A stretch of 64,000 bases of DNA from CAWANP01 sp963783445. Lineage in GTDB: Bacteria; Chloroflexota; Anaerolineae; JAAYZQ01. This document shows, in pieces, positions 10,337-17,269 of this stretch. Each line of letters starts with the position of its first letter. Position 1 is the first letter of the stretch. The DNA lies in the NCBI GenBank assembly GCA_963783445.1, contig CAWANP010000009.1, positions 186,001 to 250,000 of the forward strand, given 5' to 3'. The notes beneath the pieces were generated by a model, which was not told the origin of the DNA, made no database searches, and saw only the letters and a program-made list of their open reading frames with translations. The position numbers were made by a program, and so were the translations under genes.

Positions 10337-10527
10337 TGGTCAGTAAATGCTTGACATCCCTCATGTTTCGTGGTAAGCTTGTTGGCGGAAAGGGGGCTTG
10401 TCAGGAATCCTCTGGGCGGCGGCTTCCCGCTGCTCGAAGTGTCGCTGGACGCAGACGTCATCCCCTTCATTGTCGAAAGACCTTCCCCTCTCTTTCACGA
10501 GCGCCCTGGCAAATGGTTGCCGTGGGA
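10337..10527. other. Intergenic stretch right of the IS element
   Basis: No gene is supported here. A good TTGACA hexamer at 10351-10356 lies to the right of the element, but no matching -10 box is obvious. The paired hairpin repeats begin at 10528. Confidence 0.35.
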
Positions 10528-10687
10528 CACAACAACGAATTCAGAATTCAACGGATGGATTGTGCAGGACATGAATTCGGTCCTTTCTCGATTGGTTGTT
10601 GTGCGAGGAGCACAACAACCAATTCAGAATCAAACGAATTGGCTGCGCGGGACGGGGATTTGCTCCTTTCCCCATTCGTTGTAGTGC
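10528..10687. repeat. Two tandem hairpin repeat units
   Basis: Unit 1 (10528-10603) begins CACAACAACGAATTCAGAA and ends in GATTGGTTGTTGTG, which is its imperfect complement. Unit 2 (10610-10687) begins GCACAACAACCAATTCAGAA and ends in CCATTCGTTGTAGTGC. The two units share both arm and middle sequences, so they are copies of one palindromic element. Related GTAGTGC or GCACTAC strings occur in the gaps at about 32,650-32,745, 42,420 and 63,000. Confidence 0.65.
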
Positions 10688-10719
10688 TGGTAGAAGCCAC
10701 AGACCAACAGGAGAACAAC

Positions 10720-10948
10720 ATGACCGAGGACGCAGCAATCCAACGATGCCACGGCCCAGAGCGAACAGGTCAACGCCCAGGCCCAGGCCATCGCCGATGA
10801 GGTGGACGAGGTGATGGAGCGGATGGCGAGGCCATCCGTCACAGCACGCGGGGCCGAGTCCTCGGTGACAGATCCCGCCTTGCCAGAGGACCTGCAGCGC
10901 ATCCGCGATGATCTGCGGTCCCTATCCAAGCTAAGTAGAAGGAGGTAA
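10720..10948 (+). CDS. Small acidic helical protein upstream of lipase gene (one frameshift)
   Basis: ATG 10720 follows CAGGAG. Near 10740 the frame must shift by one base, after which it reads DATAQSEQVNAQAQAIADEV and on to SLSKLSRRR with TAA at 10946-10948. About 76 residues, Glu/Asp/Gln-rich and probably helical or coiled. No family is recognised. It is 3 nt upstream of the lipase start, so it is likely in the same transcript. Confidence 0.4.
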
Positions 10949-10951
10949 GCT

Positions 10952-12253
10952 GTGAATACAAATGATCTATTGGCCAGCTGGTCGATAATGTCCCTGGAGG
11001 AGATCGATGCCCGGCTGGAGTCCGGAACCGATGATGCAGCGGCAGAACTGTTCTTCGGCGCCGAAGAGATGGCCGAGATGCAGGCGCTATCCAGAGAGCC
11101 CCTGGTGCGGGGGCTGCGCGAGGCCGTGGTGCTCCTGCCGGGAGTAATGGGCTCGCTGCTGAGCAGCATCCGTGGCGTGACCACCCTGCTGTGGATCAAC
11201 CCTCTCCTCTTTCTCAGGGGCCAGTCCAGCTACCTCGAGCTGAACGATGCCGGCACCCACGACCGTGTCCCGGCCGTGGATGCCGTCCCCATCGGCCTGG
11301 AAAAGATGACCTATACCAAGATCGGCCTTTCCCTGCGCCGCAAGACCGACCTCTTTGAATTCCCCTACGACTGGCGCCGGCCCATCGCCTGGAACGCTGC
11401 TCTCCTGCACGAGTGCCTGGAGCGCTGGGCAGGCGACAACCCCGACCGGCAGTTCACCCTAGTAGGCCACAGCATGGGTGGGCTGGTTTCCCGGGCCTAC
11501 CTGGCTTGCTATCCCCAGGCCGCCCAGCGGCGGGTCAAGCAGGTCATCATGCTCGGCACTCCCCACTTTGGCGCGGCCGGCGCCGTGGCGAACCTGATTC
11601 ACGGCAACAGCATGATGTCCCTCGCCGCCAAACTCAACAAAAAGAATGTAACCCGCCAGCTACTGCTGAATATGCCCAGCGTGTACGAACTGGTGCCCTC
11701 GCCGCGTGACCTGTTCCCCTCTCATCGGCCCTATGCTGCCAATTGGCAGCTCTACGAGTCTGGAGAGTGGGCGCTGGAAGGCCTCCGCCAGGACTATCTT
11801 GAGGCCGGGGCAGGGTTCCACAGGCTGCTGGCAGAGTCCGACCCTCAGGTTCAGCTCACACAGATCGCTGGCTGCAACCTGAATACCATCGTGGACATGC
11901 AGCGCAGCTTTGGGCCTGATGGGGAACTGGTATTTGACGCGATCTGGAAAGAAGAAGGGCCCGACGCAGGTGATGGCACGGTGCCGCTGTGGTCAGCCGT
12001 CCTGCCCGGAGCCACGATGTATTATGTTGAGGAGGTGCATCGCGACCTGCCCAAGAACAAGCGTGTCCTCCGGGCCACCCTGGACCTGATACATGGGCAA
12101 ATGCCTGATCTGGACACCAGCATACCGGGCCGCAGGGCCATCGTGGAGCGCGAGGTGGCACCGCCTGAGGTCGATGCGGAAGGGTTGAAGCGACGAATCG
12201 AGGCGGGCACCGCCACAGAGAAGGACCTGGAGCAACTCTACTTTGCCTTTTGA
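10952..12253 (+). CDS. LCAT-like alpha/beta-hydrolase (lipase/acyltransferase)
   Basis: A 433-residue intact protein. The start is GTG 10952, placed well behind AAGGAGG (10940-10945). The N-terminal strand VVLLPGVMGSLL matches the lecithin:cholesterol acyltransferase/PGAP1-like group. The nucleophile elbow is VGHSMGG with Ser174. The likely acid is Asp341 in GDGTVPLWS, and the likely base is His363 in EEVHRDLPKN. FPYDWRRPIAWNA is also typical of LCAT-like enzymes. No signal peptide is seen, so it is probably cytoplasmic. It likely hydrolyses an ester or transfers an acyl group. The substrate cannot be told from sequence. Two small genes flank it closely. Confidence 0.85.
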   Translation: MNTNDLLASWSIMSLEEIDARLESGTDDAAAELFFGAEEMAEMQALSREPLVRGLREAVVLLPGVMGSLLSSIRGVTTLLWINPLLFLRGQSSYLELNDAGTHDRVPAVDAVPIGLEKMTYTKIGLSLRRKTDLFEFPYDWRRPIAWNAALLHECLERWAGDNPDRQFTLVGHSMGGLVSRAYLACYPQAAQRRVKQVIMLGTPHFGAAGAVANLIHGNSMMSLAAKLNKKNVTRQLLLNMPSVYELVPSPRDLFPSHRPYAANWQLYESGEWALEGLRQDYLEAGAGFHRLLAESDPQVQLTQIAGCNLNTIVDMQRSFGPDGELVFDAIWKEEGPDAGDGTVPLWSAVLPGATMYYVEEVHRDLPKNKRVLRATLDLIHGQMPDLDTSIPGRRAIVEREVAPPEVDAEGLKRRIEAGTATEKDLEQLYFAF

Positions 12254-12301
12254 TCTGCTTCAGTCCCAACCAATCTATACAGAGGGAGCAAGATACTGGC
12301 C

Positions 12302-12391
12302 ATGATCGGTGACAAAACCAAAATGGGATTCGACGCCATGAACCAGGCACTGAAAGCGGAAGCAGAGAAACCGGATGGTAGAGGGAAATAG
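12302..12391 (+). CDS. Possible 29-residue peptide
   Basis: ATG 12302 follows AGAGGGAGC. The frame reads MIGDKTKMGFDAMNQALKAE and ends at TAG 12389-12391, directly against the next ATG (12392). The ribosome binding site and the exact abutment suggest a translated, coupled peptide. No homologue is recognised. A chance frame cannot be excluded. Confidence 0.35.
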   Translation: MIGDKTKMGFDAMNQALKAEAEKPDGRGK

Positions 12392-12766
12392 ATGAAAATG
12401 GGATCACATCCGATCAACTTGGCCCTTCGCTTCCTGCTTGAAATGGCCGGGCTGGTGGCCATCGGCTATTGGGGCTGGTCCCAGCATGATGGACTGCTCC
12501 GCTTTGCGCTGGCCATTGGGGGCCCCTTGCTCGCTGCCATCCTGTGGGCCACATTCGCTGTTCCCGACGATCCCAGTCGCTCGGGCAAAGCGCCGGTACC
12601 GGTACCAGGTATTGTCCGCCTGGTGCTGGAGCTTGCCTTCTTTGCCTTCGCCTCCTGGGCGTTGTACGATGCCGGAAATCCTGTGTTGAGCCTGGGCCTG
12701 GCCATCGTCGTCGTCATCCACTATGCCCTTTCCTACGATCGCATAGCCTGGCTGCTCAGACAGTAG
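12392..12766 (+). CDS. YrdB-like small membrane protein (DUF2568)
   Basis: A 124-residue protein with four predicted membrane helices. NLALRFLLEMAGLVAIGYWG at the N-terminus is the hallmark of the YrdB/DUF2568 family, and the C-terminus IHYALSYDRIAWLLRQ also fits. The function of this family is not established. ATG 12392 directly follows the stop of a tiny upstream frame. It may be co-transcribed with the lipase gene, 138 nt upstream. Confidence 0.7.
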   Translation: MKMGSHPINLALRFLLEMAGLVAIGYWGWSQHDGLLRFALAIGGPLLAAILWATFAVPDDPSRSGKAPVPVPGIVRLVLELAFFAFASWALYDAGNPVLSLGLAIVVVIHYALSYDRIAWLLRQ

Positions 12767-12797
12767 GGACATAGCACGCGCGGCAGGAGGGGGCAGC

Positions 12798-13256
12798 ATG
12801 AAGATCCTAAAACTAATTAGCCTTGCCTTGGTACTCATCGCTCTTCTGGTATTCATGCCGGCTTGCAGTCCACCGGCAGGCACGACGGATGAGCAGGCCG
12901 CAGCCCCTTTGGGCATAGCGTGCCAGGCGTTCTACAGACCATCGGTGGGACAGAGGCCGGATGATGGGACGGTGATCAACTTGGGCGGGCATGGTGACAG
13001 TGGCACGGCTACATACGCCGATATGGTTTTTGATGCCCAACTCAGCGATGATCCGGGAGAGGGTCCATCACTGCTCATATCTGTCACGGCCAAGGATAGT
13101 GGCGGCCGGATTCTGAGCCAATTGTACCAGATCGACCGGGCAAAGGGCCTTCGCAATCAGTTCGTAGGTGGACACGGGTTCACGGGATTGGCCTACGTCT
13201 ATCACCCAGCCTCGACGGCGGAACTACAGTACTTTTGTGGCGTGGATGCCCAATGA
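12798..13256 (+). CDS. Hypothetical lipoprotein
   Basis: A 152-residue protein starting at ATG 12798, behind AGGAGGGGG. The signal peptide LKLISLALVLIALLVF leads to the lipobox MPAC, so the mature N-terminal Cys is probably lipidated. The mature part is beta-rich, with VINLGGHGDSGTATYADMVF and a final Cys (YFCGVDAQ). No family is recognised. Confidence 0.6.
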   Translation: MKILKLISLALVLIALLVFMPACSPPAGTTDEQAAAPLGIACQAFYRPSVGQRPDDGTVINLGGHGDSGTATYADMVFDAQLSDDPGEGPSLLISVTAKDSGGRILSQLYQIDRAKGLRNQFVGGHGFTGLAYVYHPASTAELQYFCGVDAQ

Positions 13257-13463
13257 GGGGCCACTGCAAAAGCCAGAAAGTAAAACCGGTACGGTAAAGG
13301 CATTCGCCTGTGTGCGAACCAATGCGGAAGGAAAGAACCAATGGGTTTGAGAACGTTCGTCGCTACGCTGGTGGCCTCATCGACTGGGAACAGGCTGGCT
13401 ACCCGCTGGAAGGGGAGGTGGTCGAATAGGCTCATAGTCCAACTGAACCCTCGTATTTTGGCC

Positions 13464-13492
13464 TTGACATGCTGTCCAGAATGTGCTATCCT
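13464..13492 (+). promoter_or_regulatory. Sigma-70-type promoter for cydAB
   Basis: TTGACA at 13464-13469, a 17-bp spacer, and TATCCT at 13487-13492. The likely start point is about 50 nt before cydA, which has AAGGAGGG ahead of its ATG. Confidence 0.6.
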
Positions 13493-13550
13493 TGGGCAGC
13501 TTTGTGTCCCAATTCACAAAGCAGACGCTTGATCCAAGGAGGGTTCAGGT

Positions 13551-14918
13551 ATGGATGCATTGGCGCTGGCACGGTTGCAGTTTGCTGTCACAACCGTGTA
13601 CCACTTCTTTTTTGTTCCCCTCACACTGGGCCTTTCCCTCCTCGTGGCCCTCATGGAAACCAACTATGTCCGCACCGGCGACGACGTCTACAAACAGATG
13701 GCCAAGTTTTGGGGCAAACTGTTTCTCATCAATTTTGCCATGGGCGTAGTCACCGGCCTTGTGCAGGAGTTCCAGTTTGGCATGAACTGGTCCGAGTACT
13801 CGCGCTTTGTGGGCGACATCTTTGGCGTGCCCCTGGCCATCGAAGCCCTGCTGGCCTTTTTCCTGGAATCTACCTTCCTGGGCATCTGGATTTTTGGCTG
13901 GGCTGTGTTGCCCAAGGGGCTTCACTTGCTGGCCATCTGGCTGGTCGCCATTGGTTCCAGCCTCTCGGCCTTCTGGATCCTGGTCGCAAACTCTTGGATG
14001 CAGCATCCGGTGGGCTATGCTCTGCGCAATGGGCGGGCCGAGATGACCGATTTCTGGGCCTTGATCACCAATCCCCACCTCTGGGCCCAGTTCCCCCACG
14101 TCCTGTTTGCCGGGATGGCAACAGGCGCATTCTTTGTCTTGGGCATCAGCGCCTACCACCTGCGCAAGGGGGGCAGCGGCAACGTGGTGTTCCGTAGATC
14201 CTTCAACTGGGCCGTGGTTTATGCCCTGGTTGCTTCGGTGATGGTCGGCCTGGTAGGACACTCTCAGACGCAGTCCCTGCAAGACACGCAGCCCATGAAG
14301 CTGGCTGCCGCCGAGGCACTATGGGAGACGGAACAGCCAGCCGCCCTATCATTGCTTACCATCGGTACCCTGTCCGGTCGTGAAGAGATCTTTTCCATCC
14401 GGCTCCCGATGGTCATGAGCTTACTGACTTGTAACAACCTGACCTGCGAAGTTCAGGGCATCTACAACCTTCAGGCCGAGTACGAGCAGATCTACGGCCC
14501 GGGGGACTACCTACCGCCCATTCCCCTCACCTATTGGTCCTTCCGCGGCATGCTGACGGCCGGAATGCTGATGATTGCAGTTTCTCTCCTGGCCTTGTAT
14601 CTGGTGCTCAGGCGAAAGGTGGAAAAGACCCGCTGGTTCCTGTACTTGCTACCTCTGGCCATATTCCTGCCCTACCTGGCCAACACCGCGGGCTGGCTGA
14701 TGGCCGAAGTGGGCCGCCAGCCCTGGATCGTTTTTGGCGTAATGCGTACGGAGGCTGGAGTGTCGCTGGTGGTCTCTGCTGGGGCGGTGCTGTTGTCCCT
14801 GGCCGTATTTACCCTGGTCTACGCCGCGTTGATCGTGGCTGACATCTACCTGCTTGCCAAGTTTGCGCGCAAGGGGCCAACGCCGGAAGAGTCCCCGGCC
14901 CTGGCCGCGGCTCACTGA
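13551..14918 (+). CDS. cydA: Cytochrome bd ubiquinol oxidase subunit I
   Basis: Catalytic subunit of cytochrome bd oxidase, which reduces O2 with quinol at high affinity without pumping protons. 455 residues, intact, with about nine membrane helices. Heme-ligand regions are visible: the N-terminal His in TTVYHFFFVPLTLGLSL, a second His in FPHVLFAGMATGAFFV, and the GWLMAEVGRQPW segment with the conserved Glu near the quinol and heme d sites. The periplasmic Q-loop appears short, as in many non-proteobacterial CydA. The start ATG 13551 has AAGGAGGG upstream. cydB follows after 14 nt. Confidence 0.95.
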   Translation: MDALALARLQFAVTTVYHFFFVPLTLGLSLLVALMETNYVRTGDDVYKQMAKFWGKLFLINFAMGVVTGLVQEFQFGMNWSEYSRFVGDIFGVPLAIEALLAFFLESTFLGIWIFGWAVLPKGLHLLAIWLVAIGSSLSAFWILVANSWMQHPVGYALRNGRAEMTDFWALITNPHLWAQFPHVLFAGMATGAFFVLGISAYHLRKGGSGNVVFRRSFNWAVVYALVASVMVGLVGHSQTQSLQDTQPMKLAAAEALWETEQPAALSLLTIGTLSGREEIFSIRLPMVMSLLTCNNLTCEVQGIYNLQAEYEQIYGPGDYLPPIPLTYWSFRGMLTAGMLMIAVSLLALYLVLRRKVEKTRWFLYLLPLAIFLPYLANTAGWLMAEVGRQPWIVFGVMRTEAGVSLVVSAGAVLLSLAVFTLVYAALIVADIYLLAKFARKGPTPEESPALAAAH

Positions 14919-14932
14919 GGGGGAGGCGCAAA

Positions 14933-15946
14933 ATGGATCTGAACACTGTCTGGTTTCTGCTGGTTGCTATCCTGATTATTGGCTTTTTCCTGCTGGAAGG
15001 CTTTGACTATGGCGTCGGCATCTTGTTGCCCTTCCTGGGCAAGGATGACCGGGACCGCCGGGTGATCATCAACACGATTGGACCTCACTGGGACGGCAAT
15101 GAGGTCTGGCTGATCACAGCCGGTGGGGCCATCTTCGCCGCCTTTCCAGAGTGGTACGCCACCATGTTCAGCGGCTTTTACCTGGCCTTGCTGCTGATGC
15201 TCGTGGCCCTGATCGTGCGAGGCGTGGCTTTCGAGTTCCGCAGCAAGGACCGGCGGCCGGAGTGGCGCAGTCTGTGGGACTGGATGATCTTTTTCGGGAG
15301 TTTTGTGCCCGCCTTGCTGTGGGGAGTGGCCTTTGCCAACCTGATCCGGGGGCTGCCCATCAACGCCGACATGCAGTACGTGGGTACCTTTTGGGACCTG
15401 CTCAACCCCTATGCGCTGGCGGGTGGGCTGGCGACCCTGTCGGCCTTTACACTGCACGGCGCGGTCTTTTTGAGCCTCAAGACCAAAGACGAACTCGAAG
15501 AGCGGGCGCACAAGGCGGCGGCGCGAGTTTGGCTGCCCACGGTCATCATTGTCTTTCTCTTTGTCATCGCCGGCTACTTTGCTACCGACATGTTTACAAA
15601 GCTGGGCGTCAATCCCGGCCCGGTTCCATTGGGCGCGGGTGTAGCCCTGCTGGCGGCGGGCTGGTTCATCCGCCAGCGGCGCAATGGTTGGGCCTTTGTC
15701 ATGACGGGGCTGACCATTGCCCTGTCCGCGGCCACGGTGGCCATCGGGCTCTATCCCCGGTTGATGGTTTCCAGCCTCAACCCGGCCTGGAGCCTGACCA
15801 TTCATAACGCCTCATCCAGCCCATACACGCTGCGAATCATGACCATCGTTGCTCTGGTTCTTGTGCCTATCGTGCTCCTCTATCAGGGCTGGAGCTACTG
15901 GGTGTTCCGCAAGCGGATTGGTAGGGAGGATTCGCTGGAGTATTGA
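14933..15946 (+). CDS. cydB: Cytochrome bd ubiquinol oxidase subunit II
   Basis: Integral-membrane partner of CydA. 337 residues with eight or so helices. Family motifs include FFLLEGFDYGVGILLPF, IGPHWDGNEVWLITAGGAIF and AFPEWYATMFSGFYLALLL. The gene is intact, is preceded by GGGGGAGG, and is co-transcribed with cydA. A strong terminator hairpin follows at 15974. No cydC/cydD assembly genes are in the window. Confidence 0.95.
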   Translation: MDLNTVWFLLVAILIIGFFLLEGFDYGVGILLPFLGKDDRDRRVIINTIGPHWDGNEVWLITAGGAIFAAFPEWYATMFSGFYLALLLMLVALIVRGVAFEFRSKDRRPEWRSLWDWMIFFGSFVPALLWGVAFANLIRGLPINADMQYVGTFWDLLNPYALAGGLATLSAFTLHGAVFLSLKTKDELEERAHKAAARVWLPTVIIVFLFVIAGYFATDMFTKLGVNPGPVPLGAGVALLAAGWFIRQRRNGWAFVMTGLTIALSAATVAIGLYPRLMVSSLNPAWSLTIHNASSSPYTLRIMTIVALVLVPIVLLYQGWSYWVFRKRIGREDSLEY

Positions 15947-15973
15947 GGAGAAGCACGGCTCTGTCAGAATCAA

Positions 15974-15999
15974 GACCTCGGGGGATGTCCCCCGAGGTC
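15974..15999 (+). terminator. Rho-independent-like terminator after cydB
   Basis: GACCTCGGGGG and CCCCCGAGGTC form an 11-bp perfect stem with a 4-nt loop (ATGT), followed by TATTTGAT. It lies 27 nt after the cydB stop. Confidence 0.8.
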
Positions 16000-16195
16000 T
16001 ATTTGATCTGACTGGTCTATAACAGCGAAAAGAAATGTGATGATATCAGTTTTGAGCGAGCAGATCGTAGTGTGATGCAGACAACGGTCTTTTCGGGCGG
16101 GTAGAGTATAATTTCGGTGAGCCCATCATCGTGGGGACTGAAGGCTTTGCCGACAGCTTTGCTTCCTCGAAGGGGAACCAAACCCAACCCCATAT

Positions 16196-16223
16196 TTGAC
16201 AAGCAAGCTGTAATGGATATAAT
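16196..16223 (+). promoter_or_regulatory. Near-consensus sigma-70-type promoter
   Basis: TTGACA at 16196-16201 and TATAAT at 16218-16223, separated by 16 bp. Both hexamers are perfect. The predicted start point (about 16230) coincides with the TTG that opens the recombinase-like frame, which would make a leaderless message. Confidence 0.7.
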
Positions 16224-16229
16224 GTTAGA

Positions 16230-17177
16230 TTGGTCGTTGAGACAGAGGCAGGGACGATAAACAGCAACGGTTTGTTGGAACAATTCGAAGGGCATCTCGA
16301 AAGCACAGCCCTCGCGCCGGCTACAGTGGTGAACTATATGGCTGATCTCAGGGCCTTCTTGCGATGGAGTCAGACTGCAAGAGGGGCTGGTGTGCTGGTC
16401 AATTCGATGACTGGCGGACCCTTTGAGTTGGATGCAGCGGATATCCAATCCTACTGTTCCTATCTGCAGCATACAAAGAATCACGTACCAGCTACTGTCA
16501 ATCGGCGGCTGCAAGCGCTTCGCAAGTTCTATGACTTTGCCATTGACCAGGGATGGACCCCCGCCAACCCGGCGAGTGATGTCCGATTGTTGAGCGAAGT
16601 TGTATCTGATCGCAGTCGTGGTTTGACCCCGGACGATGTCACCCGTCTGTTGGCCGTTGTGCAGCAGAGTCATGCTCGGCGGGCAGATCGAGATTGGGCG
16701 ATCTTCCAAGTACTGCTACATGCCGGACTAAAGCTAGGTGAATTGACCCAGTTGCGACTGGCAGACCTGGATCTGGATGCTGTGCCACCCTACCTCTGTG
16801 TGTGCAGCAATGCAGGCGAGCCCGGCCGCACCATCCCCCTCGAGGGCGAGGTATGCGATGCCCTGCGAGTCTATCTGCCCAAAAGGCAAGCTGCACCCGG
16901 TGTAGCCTATGTCTTTGTGAACCGGGACGGGAACCCGCTTTCAACGCGTACCGTGCAGCGGTTGCTCCATCAATACGCACGGGCCGCTGCTTTGGACAAC
17001 CTCACGACCCAATCTCTGCGTTATGTGTATGCCACAAGGGTCTATGAAGAAAGCGGTGACCTGAAAACGGTGGCCCGGCTGTTGGGGCATCGTCACCTGG
17101 CAACCACGATCCGGTACCTACGCTCCAGCGGAGCGCAACAGAAGCAATTCGATACGGACAATCCAGACGGAACGTAA
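16230..17177 (+). CDS. Tyrosine recombinase-like protein with substituted catalytic residues
   Basis: A 315-residue protein of the XerC/XerD shape: an N-terminal SAM-like DNA-binding domain (ATVVNYMADLRAFLRWSQ; ATVNRRLQALRKFYDFAID) and a C-terminal catalytic fold. Arg264, His287 and Tyr296 are at the same spacing as the R-H-Y set of XerD. However, the first Arg is Lys168 (HAGLKLGELTQLR), the His of the HxxR motif is Gln261 (TTQSLRY), and the beta-hairpin Lys is not evident (NAGEPGRTIPL). Strand cleavage is therefore doubtful. The first possible start is TTG 16230, at the predicted transcription start, with no ribosome binding site. It lies just upstream of rpoC. Confidence 0.75.
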   Translation: MVVETEAGTINSNGLLEQFEGHLESTALAPATVVNYMADLRAFLRWSQTARGAGVLVNSMTGGPFELDAADIQSYCSYLQHTKNHVPATVNRRLQALRKFYDFAIDQGWTPANPASDVRLLSEVVSDRSRGLTPDDVTRLLAVVQQSHARRADRDWAIFQVLLHAGLKLGELTQLRLADLDLDAVPPYLCVCSNAGEPGRTIPLEGEVCDALRVYLPKRQAAPGVAYVFVNRDGNPLSTRTVQRLLHQYARAAALDNLTTQSLRYVYATRVYEESGDLKTVARLLGHRHLATTIRYLRSSGAQQKQFDTDNPDGT

Positions 17178-17269
17178 TCGAATTCGACGTTCGATAGTCC
17201 AAGTCGAGGGGTGGAAGGCAGCGGCCTTCAGCCTCGAACTGCGAACCTCGAACACACAGGAGGGAAGAC

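Noticed and set aside
13545..15805. Long minus-strand frames opposite cydA and cydB
   Set aside because: They mirror strongly conserved cydAB coding sequence and show low-complexity Gln/His/Gly composition typical of antisense translation.
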